A stretch of 64,000 nt of DNA from Allohoeflea poritis (GTDB lineage Bacteria > Pseudomonadota > Alphaproteobacteria > Rhizobiales > Rhizobiaceae). The notes under the pieces were generated by a model that worked only from the letters and a program-made list of their open reading frames with translations, made no database searches and was not told the origin of the DNA. This document shows positions 36,415 through 46,326 of the stretch, piece by piece (within the stretch, counting starts at the first letter, position 1; each line of letters starts with the position of its first letter). A program made the translations under genes and the position numbers. The stretch is taken from positions 179,576 through 243,575 of the forward strand of contig NZ_JAPJZH010000009.1 in NCBI RefSeq assembly GCF_027889715.1. The letters run 5' to 3'.

Positions 36415-37596
36415 CTACTGGCGATCGTCCAGCAAATGCTCGTAGCGCGCATCGGTCAGCGTCTTCAGGAACGCCACCAGCGCATCGATGCGCTCGTCCT
36501 CAAGTGCCGGCCCGACCGTCAGTTCCTCGACGGACAAGGTCTTCGGGAACTGCGTGCGCCCCCAGGGCTCGCCGGTTTCAGGATTGATCTTCGCCGAATC
36601 CGCCTGGGTGTTGTACTGATTGTAGAAAGCGACGACAGTACGCAGCTCCTTGAAGACGCCATTGTGCATATAGGGGCCGGTCACGGCGACATTGCGCAGG
36701 GTCGGAACCTTGAACTTGCCGGCATGTTCAGCATCGCTGACGGCCGTATTTGCGAGCAGCCCGAGATCGGCGAATTTGTCTCCGCTGCCATTGGCGGCCC
36801 GCACCGCGGTGTGCACGGGCGTTCCGATATTGTGGTACTCGTAATTCGAGAAGGTTTCCCGCTCGGCGCCCGGAATCTCGCGCAACTGATGGCACTGGTT
36901 GCAGTTGCTGAACTGGTCCGAGAAGAACAGGGTGCGCCCGAGTTCCTCCTGCTTGGTGAATTCAACCTCGCCTCTCAGGTAACGGTCATAGCGCGAATCG
37001 AAGGGCGCGAACGCGTCCGTGCGCTCGAAGGCCGCGATGCTCTGCGTCATGGCGCGGTACGCATTTTCGGGGTCGTCGAAAACGGTGTCGCCGAAATGGG
37101 CCTTGAACGCCGCGACGTAATCCGGGTTCTCCATCAGGCGCGCTACCACATGTCCCTTGCTGGCCATACCCATCTCGATCGGATTGAGCGGCGGTCCGCC
37201 GGCCTGACCCTCAAGATCGGCTTCGCGGCCGTCCCAGAACAGGCCGCCGACATATTCGCCATCCTCGCGCAGATGGAATTTCGGGATGAAGCGGGCATAG
37301 CTTGCCGTCGGCGCATTGCGGTCGCCGATCGACGTGCCGTCGTCGCCCAGCGAGACCGCGCGCGAGACCGGATCGTCATACCCATTGTCGCGCGGGTCGG
37401 CAAAGCCGGCATCCGGCGCATGGCAGGTCGAGCAGGACTGGCTCCGGTTTTTGGACAGATTGGCGTCGAAAAACAGCGCCCTGCCCAGTTCTGCGACCGA
37501 TTCAATTGCCGGCCCGTCGGCGCCGGCGGGAGCCGTCGGCATGAGGAATACGACCGCTGAAAACGCCAGACAAAATGCCCGATTGGATGCCGTCAT
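36415..37596 (-). CDS. Di-haem cytochrome c peroxidase family protein
   Basis: The protein of about 393 residues has a signal peptide ending near APAGA and two haem c sites, CSTCH (C55-H59) and CNQCH in the second half, as in bacterial cytochrome c peroxidases and MauG-type enzymes. It reduces H2O2 or oxidises a partner in the periplasm. The start at 37596 is preferred to upstream 37632 because the signal peptide then begins properly; the ribosome binding site is weak. Confidence 0.85.
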   Translation of the reverse strand: MTASNRAFCLAFSAVVFLMPTAPAGADGPAIESVAELGRALFFDANLSKNRSQSCSTCHAPDAGFADPRDNGYDDPVSRAVSLGDDGTSIGDRNAPTASYARFIPKFHLREDGEYVGGLFWDGREADLEGQAGGPPLNPIEMGMASKGHVVARLMENPDYVAAFKAHFGDTVFDDPENAYRAMTQSIAAFERTDAFAPFDSRYDRYLRGEVEFTKQEELGRTLFFSDQFSNCNQCHQLREIPGAERETFSNYEYHNIGTPVHTAVRAANGSGDKFADLGLLANTAVSDAEHAGKFKVPTLRNVAVTGPYMHNGVFKELRTVVAFYNQYNTQADSAKINPETGEPWGRTQFPKTLSVEELTVGPALEDERIDALVAFLKTLTDARYEHLLDDRQ

Positions 37597-37789
37597 TGCA
37601 CGATTCCACTTGAGTTTCAGTGTCCCCGACAATATAGGGGAGCGCGATTTACGTCGTTAATGCCACAGTGAGGACCAATTGCAATGCCGGACGGACCGTC
37701 AGGGCATTGGCCAATTGACGCACTTGGCGTATTCTTGCGGGCCTGCGCCGTGAAGCGACATTCGGCGGGAAACAGAAATCGAGACGGAT

Positions 37790-38722
37790 ATGAAACCGAA
37801 GATTTTCATTGATGGTGAGCATGGTACGACCGGTCTGCAGATCAGGACCCGTCTGGCCGGCCGCGATGATATCAACGTCATTTCGATTCCCGAAGCCGAA
37901 CGCCGCAACGATGCCATGCGCGAGGACCGGCTGAACGAGGCCGATATCGCCATTCTGTGCCTGCCCGATGGGGCGTCCAGGCAGGCCGTCGGCATGCTCG
38001 GCGGCAGCAACTCCACGCGGGTCATCGACACCAGCACCGCCTTCCGCACGGATGCCGGCTGGGCCTATGGATTTGCCGAAATGGAACGGGCGCAAGCCGA
38101 GCGGATCGCCAGTGCGCGTTTCGTTGCCAATCCGGGATGCTACCCGACCGGCGCCATCGCGCTGGTCCGGCCGCTGCGGATGGAGAACATTCTGCCGTCG
38201 GACTATCCGGTCACCGTCAACGCCGTATCCGGCTATACGGGCGGCGGAAAGCAGCTCATCGCCAGGATGGAAGACGATACCAATCCCGACCACATCGGCG
38301 CGCCGCATTTCGCCTACGCCCTGACGCTGAGGCACAAGCACCTGCCGGAAATGCAGGAACACGGCCTGCTCGACCGCCTGCCGCTGTTCACGCCGAGCGT
38401 CGGACGCTTCCCCCAGGGCATGATCGTTCAGGTGCCGCTGTTTCTGGACCTTCTGAACGGCGAAATGGACATAGCGAAGATCCATGCCGCCCTTGAAGCC
38501 CATTACGCGGGCCAGCCCTTCGTCGATGTGGCCTCACTTGAGGAGAGCGCATCGACGGAGCGCATAAACGCAGAAGAACTGGCCGGAACCGATGGCATGA
38601 AACTGTTCGTATGCGGAAGTCCCGATGGCGCTCATGTCAACCTGATCGCGCTGCTCGACAATCTCGGAAAGGGCGCATCCGGCGCCGCCGTTCAGAACAT
38701 GAACCTGATGCTGGCGAGCTAA
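37790..38722 (+). CDS. argC: N-acetyl-gamma-glutamyl-phosphate reductase, type 2
   Basis: The 310-residue cytosolic enzyme reduces N-acetylglutamyl phosphate to the semialdehyde in arginine synthesis. It shows the NADP-binding start [14 protein letters not shown] and the active-site cysteine in [10 protein letters not shown]. The short length and [12 protein letters not shown] opening identify the second ArgC class common in alphaproteobacteria. In many rhizobia argC lies right after rpsI; here about 10 kb of other genes separates them. Confidence 0.95.
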   Translation: MKPKIFIDGEHGTTGLQIRTRLAGRDDINVISIPEAERRNDAMREDRLNEADIAILCLPDGASRQAVGMLGGSNSTRVIDTSTAFRTDAGWAYGFAEMERAQAERIASARFVANPGCYPTGAIALVRPLRMENILPSDYPVTVNAVSGYTGGGKQLIARMEDDTNPDHIGAPHFAYALTLRHKHLPEMQEHGLLDRLPLFTPSVGRFPQGMIVQVPLFLDLLNGEMDIAKIHAALEAHYAGQPFVDVASLEESASTERINAEELAGTDGMKLFVCGSPDGAHVNLIALLDNLGKGASGAAVQNMNLMLAS

Positions 38723-38757
38723 ACGAAGACGGGCCGGCCACGTCGCGCTGGATCGCT

Positions 38758-40092
38758 CTATCGCAAACCGACCGTACGCTTTTGGGGATAGCCTTCCGGC
38801 AACCGCCAGAAATTGATGTCGATATGCTCGAGCGGCCGTTCCGGTGTTCCGGGTCGGGCTCGCTCGCGCACGGTGATGGTGATGTCGGACAGGACTTCCG
38901 GGTTGCGCCGGAAATAGCCATGGCCGATCCCGTCCGTCTGGCTCTCGACATCGATGAAATTCACATTCCTGATGCGTGAGAAGATGCTTCGCTCGCCGCT
39001 TCCGAGATCCTCGACACCGAGGCGCCCGAAGCGCTGGCCGGCCATCAGCCGCTGCGAAAGGCCGAGCGCGCTGTCGCCCTGGTTCATATAGACTGTAATC
39101 TGACCGATGGCAGGGCCAAAACGCTCGGCCATGAGCCTTTGGCGCACAATCCCGAAATCGAGGTCCGGCGCCGCCATGATCAAATTCTCGACCTTGAGAA
39201 CCTTTCGCGGGTCCTGCCCCTTCGCCCGCATTTCGATCACCAGTTCGCGCAGCGCGGTCGTCGTCACATCGGTTCCGCGGCTGTGCGCCAGTATGTGCAC
39301 CGCGTCGACTTCGTCTATCAGGCTGAGTGTGCGCAGGAATTCCTTCAGGTGGTAAACCGTGTACTCGCCGGATTCCCGGTCCTTGAAATAACCGAAAAGA
39401 CCGCCATTGCCCGCCGGCCAGGTATAGAAGATCGGAACGCCCACGCGGCCCGAAAAGTGCCAGACATCGGCGAGCGACAAGGCGGCATCCTCGAAATCAT
39501 TGTTGAACCCGTGCACGAACAGGAAAATCTCCTTCCTGGGAGCGACACGCAGTTTTTCTCGGATGGCGGAAACGAAAGCGGTCTGTGCGGCACGGTATTC
39601 GCGCGCCGGCCCGTCCAGCGTCACCAGGCGGCCATTCACCGACTGAAACGGAAGCGGCGTTTCCGGAAAGCGGACAATTTCCTCGACTTCCGTCACCCGA
39701 AGCGGGATCGCCTTGTCCCGCCTTGCGGACGTGCTGGCCGCCTTGAGTTCGTCCCACGATCCGTCCGTTCCGTATTCGACGTCGACAACACCGAGGGCCA
39801 TGGAGGCGGACCTGTCAGCGCTGTAGCTGAGCCCGTTACTGCTCTGCTGTGCAAGGCGGTCGGTAACGAAGAATAGCTCCGCCTCGGTCGTCCGCAGCTC
39901 AATCGGAAGCTCCGCATCGGGATAAGCGCCTTGAGCGACATAGAGCGTTGGTGCGTCGACCAGAACGCGCCCCTGGGTACAGGACGCTGCGAGACCGGCA
40001 AGGATCAGCATGACGACAAGCCGTATCGCCGGCCTGAAATCGCCCCTGCCCCAACCGACAGGCCGTCCAAATCCCTTTAACAGCCATCCCAT
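38758..40092 (-). CDS. DUF900 alpha/beta-hydrolase lipoprotein
   Basis: The 444-residue protein has a hydrophobic N-terminal stretch and a lipobox LAASC (C38), so it is probably membrane-anchored in the periplasm. The hydrolase core has LFVHGFNNDF and the nucleophile elbow AHSRGTD, typical of DUF900 esterase-like proteins. A later start (ATG 40011) would shorten the N-terminus and still keep the lipobox. Substrate unknown. Confidence 0.78.
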   Translation of the reverse strand: MGWLLKGFGRPVGWGRGDFRPAIRLVVMLILAGLAASCTQGRVLVDAPTLYVAQGAYPDAELPIELRTTEAELFFVTDRLAQQSSNGLSYSADRSASMALGVVDVEYGTDGSWDELKAASTSARRDKAIPLRVTEVEEIVRFPETPLPFQSVNGRLVTLDGPAREYRAAQTAFVSAIREKLRVAPRKEIFLFVHGFNNDFEDAALSLADVWHFSGRVGVPIFYTWPAGNGGLFGYFKDRESGEYTVYHLKEFLRTLSLIDEVDAVHILAHSRGTDVTTTALRELVIEMRAKGQDPRKVLKVENLIMAAPDLDFGIVRQRLMAERFGPAIGQITVYMNQGDSALGLSQRLMAGQRFGRLGVEDLGSGERSIFSRIRNVNFIDVESQTDGIGHGYFRRNPEVLSDITITVRERARPGTPERPLEHIDINFWRLPEGYPQKRTVGLR

Positions 40093-40196
40093 GGCAGGAC
40101 ACTACAATGCCAGAGCCAAAATGAAAGGTTCTCGCTGTCAACCGATGCGAAAGAAATCGCACCGCCAACTCGGAACGGCACCCGAATGCCGGCTAT

Positions 40197-41276
40197 CTAA
40201 CCGAATGTTCGCGCGACCGCCTGTGAGGAACTGTAGCTGCCGCGAAAGGCCCGCCAGTGTGCGACGGCAAACGCCAGCACGATCAGCGCCGTGCCCTGGT
40301 GCACCAACGCCCAGGAAACCGGCACCTGCTGCAGCAAGGTAACGATGCCGATACCGGCCTGTATCGTGACCAAAACAAACAGAACCACGGTGCGTCGCGC
40401 ATGCGTTGTGTCTGGTGCGCGGGCGAGACTCGCGATCATGTGGATGAGAACCGCCAGCCACAGCGCGTAGCCAAAGAAGCGGTGCGTGAACTGGACGGTC
40501 TTGGCATTCTCGAAGAAGTTCGCCACCAAAGGGCTCATGGTGAAAAGGTTCGGCGGCACGATCGCTCCGTCCATCAGTGGCCAGGTATTATACGCGAGGC
40601 CGGCATCGAGCCCGGCGACAAGCCCGCCGAGATAGATCTGAACAAGCACCATGATCGCGATCAGGCCAGCGGTCCCGGCCGAACCGGCAGACGGCGCTGG
40701 ATCGCCGCTGTGGGGCGCGAGCCCACGCGACACCCAGACGATCGCCGCCAGGATGACACAGGCGAGCGTCAGATGGGTGGCCAGCCGGTACTGGCTCACA
40801 TCGACCCGATCGACAAGGCCGGAAGTGACCATCCACCAGCCAATGAAACCCTGGAGCCCGCCAAGCGCCAGTATACCCAGCAGAGGCAGTTTCAGGTGTG
40901 GTTCAATCCGGCCGCTCAGCCAGAAGAAAGCAAGCGGAACCGCGAACAGCACGCCGACCCCGCGTGCAAGAAGTCTGTGTGCCCACTCCCACCAGTAGAT
41001 GTATTTGAACTCGGAAAGGCTCATGCCCTTGTTGATCTGCTGATATTCCGGAATCTGCCGATAGAGTTCCAGTTCCTCTTCCCATTGCGCTTCGCTCAAT
41101 GGCGGAATGACGCCATGAATTGGTTTCCACTGCGTGATCGACAGACCGGAGTCGGTCAGCCGCGTCGCCCCGCCGACAATGACCAGCGCAAAGATCGCAA
41201 GGCTGACGATCGCAAGCCACACGCGTATGGCAATTCGGTTGGCGGCGGGATCGCTGAAGGACTCCACATTTGTCAT
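40197..41276 (-). CDS. ctaA: Haem A synthase (COX15/CtaA)
   Basis: The 359-residue inner-membrane enzyme converts haem O to haem A for aa3-type cytochrome oxidases. It has about eight hydrophobic segments and the family motifs [28 protein letters not shown] and QFTHRFFGY with the haem-ligand histidines. Initiation at 41276 is set by homology; the open frame extends upstream without support. It is divergent from the DUF2842 gene, a common alphaproteobacterial neighbour. Confidence 0.92.
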   Translation of the reverse strand: MTNVESFSDPAANRIAIRVWLAIVSLAIFALVIVGGATRLTDSGLSITQWKPIHGVIPPLSEAQWEEELELYRQIPEYQQINKGMSLSEFKYIYWWEWAHRLLARGVGVLFAVPLAFFWLSGRIEPHLKLPLLGILALGGLQGFIGWWMVTSGLVDRVDVSQYRLATHLTLACVILAAIVWVSRGLAPHSGDPAPSAGSAGTAGLIAIMVLVQIYLGGLVAGLDAGLAYNTWPLMDGAIVPPNLFTMSPLVANFFENAKTVQFTHRFFGYALWLAVLIHMIASLARAPDTTHARRTVVLFVLVTIQAGIGIVTLLQQVPVSWALVHQGTALIVLAFAVAHWRAFRGSYSSSQAVARTFG

Positions 41277-41462
41277 GGCTGTTTTGATGGCCTTGCCCGT
41301 TAATATGCGCAGACATTTGTAACAGTCCGCGATAGAAGGCAAGACGTTGTTTGGCGGCGGGGATGCGGCAAACCGCGCAGCCCCGGCGTCAAAATGGGGC
41401 TTGATTGCTCCAGCATATCCTTTACTTGCTGCAGCAGCAGACCGCAGAACCGCAGGGATCGA

Positions 41463-41681
41463 ATGCCAGTCCGCCTGAGAAAACTGATCGGCATGATCGT
41501 GCTGATCGTGCTTGTTGTAACCTATGCGCTGATCGCCACCACAGTGGCCTCCTACCGATTGGCGGAATCGCCGTGGTGGGTGCACCTGCTTTATTTCCTT
41601 GTCACCGGCCTCTTGTGGGTCCTGCCGGCTATGCTCGTAATCCGCTGGATGGAAAAACCTGCGCGCAATGCGCGGCGCTGA
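41463..41681 (+). CDS. DUF2842 small membrane protein
   Basis: The 72-residue protein has two hydrophobic helices (about 9-31 and 40-61) around [15 protein letters not shown] and a basic C-terminus, matching DUF2842. AGGGA sits five bases before ATG 41463. It is widespread in Rhizobiales next to ctaA; its function is unknown, perhaps in oxidase biogenesis. Confidence 0.8.
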   Translation: MPVRLRKLIGMIVLIVLVVTYALIATTVASYRLAESPWWVHLLYFLVTGLLWVLPAMLVIRWMEKPARNARR

Positions 41682-41860
41682 GGCGTCCATTTCTGTTTTG
41701 ATTCACGCGACAATCAGAGTTTTTTAATTTCAGTCGGTTAATCTCTATCGGGGACAAAAATTGACCCTCTGGTTGATTGCCCCATTTGTCGATACACGTG
41801 ACTGTTGCGCTGGATCGGCCGAATGCCGTGGGGGCACCGAGTCGGCGGAGACGAATTGCA

Positions 41861-43030
41861 ATGCGAAAGCCGGTTGAGGCTACCAGTTTTTCCCTCCAGT
41901 GTTCGAACGAACTGGAGCCGATCGAGCCTGTTTGGCGAGCGCTCGAAGCGGCACCCGAATGCCCTGTCCACCAGACCTATGACTGGTGCCGCGGGTGGAT
42001 TCTCGAGACCGGCGCAAAGCCGCTTATCATAACGGCGGTTTACGGATCCGGTGCCCGCTCCGGCGAAACGGCATTCATCCTGCCGCTTTACATCACGCGC
42101 TTCGGACCCTTGAAAGTCGCAAGATACATTGCGGCCCCGTTCAACAACGTCAATTTCGGCGTGTTTTCCTCCCACTTTCTCGACGACGCGAACCCGGCGA
42201 CCATGCGCGAGTTACGCAGGCAGCTCGCCACGCTGCCCCTTGGCGTGGATTTTATCGCGCTGGATCGCCAGCCGCGTGAATGGCATGGCTATAGAAATCC
42301 GTTTTCCCATTGGCCCAGCGTCGAAAACCAGAACCGCTCCTTCCATGTGACGCTCGACGGAGATTTTTCTACGGTCCTTGAGCGCGGCAACGCCAAGCGC
42401 CGCCGAAAGCGCTTCCGCAAATCAGAACGCAAACTCGACGAAATCGGCGGATACGACTTCATCAAGGCGGGCACCCACGATGAGGCGCGCGAACTTCTGG
42501 ACGAGTTCTTCCTGCAGAAAACGGCGCGCTTTGCCTATCAGGGGTTACCGGATGTTTTCGGCGATGCCGATGTTCAGAATTACTTCCACCGCCTGGCGGC
42601 CGAGAGTGTCGGTCATGAACGCAAGATGATCGAAATGTACGCAATCCGGCTGCGTCAGCACGAGGGCCTGATCTGCGCGCTTGCCGCACTGTCAAGCAAG
42701 GGCCGCGACATTATCTGCCAGTTCAGCTCGATCGCGATGGGGCCAACCGAACATGCCAGCCCGGGCGAGCTTCTGTTTTACCTGATTATTCGCGACGCCT
42801 GCGAATCGGGCGCGAACATGTTCGACTTCGGCGTCGGTGACGAGCTTTACAAGCGCAACTGGTGCGACGTGGAAACCAGGCACTACGATACATTTCTTGC
42901 CATTACGCCGCTCGGCCATATCGGTGCGCTCTCGGCACTCATCTCGACGCACATCAAGCGCTTCGTGAAATCGCGGCCGGCCGTGTTCAGACTGGCGAAA
43001 GCCATCAGGCTCTGGATAACAAATCGCTAG
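41861..43030 (+). CDS. FemAB/CelD-like GNAT-fold acyltransferase
   Basis: The 389-residue cytosolic protein has a GNAT/FemAB-type fold, with a basic helix RRRKRFRKSERKLDE near 178-192 and the C-terminal acceptor region (GELLFYLIIRDACESG, MFDFGVGDELYKRNW), as in CelD/BcsL-like proteins of bacterial polysaccharide clusters. It probably acylates or modifies a sugar intermediate. It is convergent with the chain-length determinant gene, 12 bases apart, placing it at the edge of the exopolysaccharide cluster. Confidence 0.78.
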   Translation: MRKPVEATSFSLQCSNELEPIEPVWRALEAAPECPVHQTYDWCRGWILETGAKPLIITAVYGSGARSGETAFILPLYITRFGPLKVARYIAAPFNNVNFGVFSSHFLDDANPATMRELRRQLATLPLGVDFIALDRQPREWHGYRNPFSHWPSVENQNRSFHVTLDGDFSTVLERGNAKRRRKRFRKSERKLDEIGGYDFIKAGTHDEARELLDEFFLQKTARFAYQGLPDVFGDADVQNYFHRLAAESVGHERKMIEMYAIRLRQHEGLICALAALSSKGRDIICQFSSIAMGPTEHASPGELLFYLIIRDACESGANMFDFGVGDELYKRNWCDVETRHYDTFLAITPLGHIGALSALISTHIKRFVKSRPAVFRLAKAIRLWITNR

Positions 43031-43042
43031 AGCAAGATGAGG

Positions 43043-45505
43043 TTAAGCCGCGCTCCGGTCGGATGGATTGGGCGTTCCGGCCCCCGGACTCATCATGAGC
43101 AACTCGTTGAAGCCTTGCGAATAGAAGTCGGAGAGGTATTCGGTCATCAGATCCTCTTCCGGCTGCACGACCGAGAAAATCATGTCCACGTCCAGACCGT
43201 CGAGCAGGCGTCTGACTCCAGCCGAGTTCGCCGGCCCGCACTCTATGACAACGATGTCATAGACTTTCGAGACCTGAGCGATCACCTCGGGAAGATGATC
43301 CGCATGGCGCATGGCTTGGGCCGGATCGACGCCGCCCTGCGGAAGGATATGCGCGTTTGAGAGGCGGTCGGCATGCAAAGCTTCGGGAATGGTGCATGCA
43401 TCCACCAGGACTTCCGTAATTCCCGGCAGATTGGTCTGAGGCACCATCATCCGGCTCGGGCAGGCCGAACCCGTCATGTCGACGAGCAGTGTCTGGCGGC
43501 CCTCATTGGCAAGCATGCGCGCCAGCATGACCGACGTGGTGGACCCCTTGTCGCCCTCGGGCGACACGACCACCGCGATATTGGTGTGGGCCGCGATCAA
43601 ATGTCCTGTAATTGCACTCACACTGTGCTCGACCTCCCGGTCGACAATCAGTTCATGACCTTCGACATATTCGTCATTGGCCGCCCTAAGCGCTCCGTCC
43701 CCCTCATCCATCGCCGGGTCAATCGCCGCAATGGTGTTTCCGGAGGCTTCCTCGAGCCTGGGTGCCTCGGAACCGGCACGGAATTCATGAACCACAGGAT
43801 CGACCGGTTCAACGGGATCGTCAGGCCCGGCATCATCGATCCGGTCCTGCGGGTCGATACCGTCTTCAAGCGCGACGTCGATCATCTCCCGGTCCGCTTC
43901 CGGCTCGCCTGCTTCGCCCGTATCGAACGCGGCTTCATTCGACAGGTCGGCACCGGGCAGATCATCGGCCGGCCCGTCTGGAATACGCCGCTCGGTCGCC
44001 CGGGCAATGCGGTCCGCCGCTGTGAACGGCGCGGCTTCGGCGGCAATTCCGGGTTCGGCAACCGGTTCAGGCCGCACCGGCGTACGGTCGGCTTCGCCGT
44101 AATCCACCGGCCTGAGTGCCCGGCCCGAGAAAAGCTCGTGCATCATGATTGTAATGGAGGCAAGCAACAACGTGACAAGGCCGGCGATGATGGTGATCGG
44201 TACCGGCTTCGGAAAATAGGCCTCGGTCGGCACAAGCGCTTCGGAAATGATGCGCGCATCGGCAGGCAGGTTGCCGCGATCGGATCGCGATGCTGCCTCG
44301 CGGTAGCGGCTCAGATAAACTTCGAGCAACTCGCGCTGGGCCGTTGCTTCGCGCTCCAGCGCGCGCAGCTCAACCTCTTCGCTTCCCGCACGTGCCGAAT
44401 CGGCTTTGAGATCGTTGAGTTGGCCGACCAGTTCCTCCTCGCGCAGTTGGGCGACCTCGGCCTCGTTCTCGAAGCCGCGCAGGATATTGCGTGTTTCCGC
44501 CCGGACCTGCTTGTCGATGTCCCGCAACTGCGATCGAAGACCCTTGATGCGCGGATGGGCGTCCAGAAGCGCCACGGAAAGATCGGCAATTTCCGCCTGA
44601 ACGGCGGCTTGCCGCTCACGCAGGCGCTGTATCACTTCTGACTGAACGACATTTGCGAAATCTTCCGTCGGGCGACCGCTGTTTATGGCGTTACGCACCG
44701 CCGTTGCCCGCGCAAGAGCCTCAGCCTTCTCGCCGCGCACGCGGCTGAGTTCGGTCGAAATCTCCGCAAGCTGTTGTGTCGCGAGCGTCGCGGTATCATC
44801 CACGAGCAGGAGGCCGGATTGGGCGCGGTAGTCCGCGACCTTTGCCTCGGCGACGCGAACCTTCTCACGAAGATTGGCGATTTCCGGCTCGAGCCAGGCT
44901 GTCGCGTCCGCGTTTGAAAGCAGCTTGGCACCGCTTTGCATGCTCAGATAAGTTTCGGCCATGGCGTTGGCGACCTGGGCGGCGAGTTTTCTGTCCGTTG
45001 ACCAGAACGCAACGACAATGACCCTTGAATTGGCAACCTGATAAACATTCAGATGGCTGCGAAACGTTTCTATGAGACGCTCCTCGGGAGGCGCATCATA
45101 GGGATCGGACTTCAGCCCCGCCCCGATCAGGATACTCGTGATCATGGACGGCTTGACCGCGCCGCTGAACTCCGACTTGTCGGCAAGATCAAGCTGGTCG
45201 GCGACCGATTTTATCAGGTTGGTGGAGTTGATGATCTCGACCTGGCTGGTTATGCCGCGCTCGTCGAGAAACTGCGCCTGCCCGGTTTCCTGCTGGCCGG
45301 CCTGAACAAACAACGGTTCGCGCGCCTCGATGAGAATGCGGCTTTCCGCGCTGTAACGCGGCGCAGCCATTCCCGAAATCACGAAGGCTGCGGCGCACAC
45401 GATGAGTATCAAGGACACAATCGCGACACGGCGTTTCCACACGGCCGAAAACAGCCTTGCTATATCGATATCCACATCGTTGCCGTTTGATTGCGGGCGC
45501 GACAT
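43043..45505 (-). CDS. Wzc/ExoP-like polysaccharide co-polymerase, degenerate kinase
   Basis: The 820-residue inner-membrane protein has a Wzz domain with helices at about 28-47 and 437-456 around a long periplasmic coiled coil. A disordered acidic linker (about 465-620) follows, then a BY-kinase-like ATPase domain. The P-loop reads SPEGDKGSTTS (648-658), where the canonical GEGKST is broken; Walker A' keeps D676 (LLVDMTG) and Walker B has E755 instead of D. No C-terminal tyrosine cluster exists. It probably controls chain length and export without normal tyrosine-kinase activity. It is divergent from the wza-like gene. Confidence 0.85.
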   Translation of the reverse strand: MSRPQSNGNDVDIDIARLFSAVWKRRVAIVSLILIVCAAAFVISGMAAPRYSAESRILIEAREPLFVQAGQQETGQAQFLDERGITSQVEIINSTNLIKSVADQLDLADKSEFSGAVKPSMITSILIGAGLKSDPYDAPPEERLIETFRSHLNVYQVANSRVIVVAFWSTDRKLAAQVANAMAETYLSMQSGAKLLSNADATAWLEPEIANLREKVRVAEAKVADYRAQSGLLLVDDTATLATQQLAEISTELSRVRGEKAEALARATAVRNAINSGRPTEDFANVVQSEVIQRLRERQAAVQAEIADLSVALLDAHPRIKGLRSQLRDIDKQVRAETRNILRGFENEAEVAQLREEELVGQLNDLKADSARAGSEEVELRALEREATAQRELLEVYLSRYREAASRSDRGNLPADARIISEALVPTEAYFPKPVPITIIAGLVTLLLASITIMMHELFSGRALRPVDYGEADRTPVRPEPVAEPGIAAEAAPFTAADRIARATERRIPDGPADDLPGADLSNEAAFDTGEAGEPEADREMIDVALEDGIDPQDRIDDAGPDDPVEPVDPVVHEFRAGSEAPRLEEASGNTIAAIDPAMDEGDGALRAANDEYVEGHELIVDREVEHSVSAITGHLIAAHTNIAVVVSPEGDKGSTTSVMLARMLANEGRQTLLVDMTGSACPSRMMVPQTNLPGITEVLVDACTIPEALHADRLSNAHILPQGGVDPAQAMRHADHLPEVIAQVSKVYDIVVIECGPANSAGVRRLLDGLDVDMIFSVVQPEEDLMTEYLSDFYSQGFNELLMMSPGAGTPNPSDRSAA

Positions 45506-45731
45506 TATCTGTATCTCCCTCTGAACACTCGAAGAGGTAAACAATTATAGTAACGTAAGGGTTAAGCGCCTCTTTACCGATCATTTACGTCTTCGCTCCG
45601 AAAACGCACCTGCAGCCGCCAGCCGCGAACTGTCACGCGAAAAATCCACCGCACTTTACCGGCCATTAACCTTAACCGGATGATAACAGGGCCACTTCTT
45701 TCGTCCTGAGTTCAAAGAGTAATAGCTGAAG

Positions 45732-46307
45732 ATGGCGTTTGGAAATTTGAGAAATGCGGCTGCACTGTGCCTCGTCGGCCTCGCGCTTGTGCTGTCCGGC
45801 TGCTCCGGCTACCGGCCGGCTCCGTCCGCCTTCCACGAGGCGGTTGTCCAGCCTTACCGGCTCGATTCCGGCGACAATCTTCGCATTACCGTTTTTGAGC
45901 AGGACGATCTCACAAATACCTATGTGATCGACCAGGCCGGTTATGTTTCATTTCCCCTCATCGGATCGGTAAGCGCCCGTGGCGAGACGGTTCAAGGACT
46001 TGAAACCAAGATTGCGGGCCAATTGCGCAAGGGCTATCTGCGCGATCCCGATGTATCCATCCAGGTCGATCGGCACCGCTCTTTCTTCATACTCGGCGAA
46101 GTCAATTCTGCCGGCCAATATTCCTATGTTCCGGGGATGAACGTGCAAAACGCTATCGCAATCGCCGGTGGTTACACCGCGCGCGCCAACCAGTCCAATG
46201 TCGACATAACGAGAAAGGTCAATGGCGAAGTCCTGACCGGGAGGGTGCCGATTTCGGATCCGATCCTGGCGGGCGATACCATCTACGTTCGCGAACGTCT
46301 CTTCTGA
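45732..46307 (+). CDS. Wza/ExoF-like polysaccharide export lipoprotein
   Basis: The 191-residue protein has a signal peptide with lipobox LSGC (C24). It then has a poly-export domain (YRLDSGDNLRITVFEQDDL) and one SLBB domain (FFILGEVNSAGQYSYVPGMN). It is short, so it is likely the periplasmic or outer-membrane adaptor type. It acts with the co-polymerase encoded divergently to move exopolysaccharide across the envelope. Confidence 0.88.
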   Translation: MAFGNLRNAAALCLVGLALVLSGCSGYRPAPSAFHEAVVQPYRLDSGDNLRITVFEQDDLTNTYVIDQAGYVSFPLIGSVSARGETVQGLETKIAGQLRKGYLRDPDVSIQVDRHRSFFILGEVNSAGQYSYVPGMNVQNAIAIAGGYTARANQSNVDITRKVNGEVLTGRVPISDPILAGDTIYVRERLF

Positions 46308-46326
46308 CGGCAAAGTTAGGGCGGCA

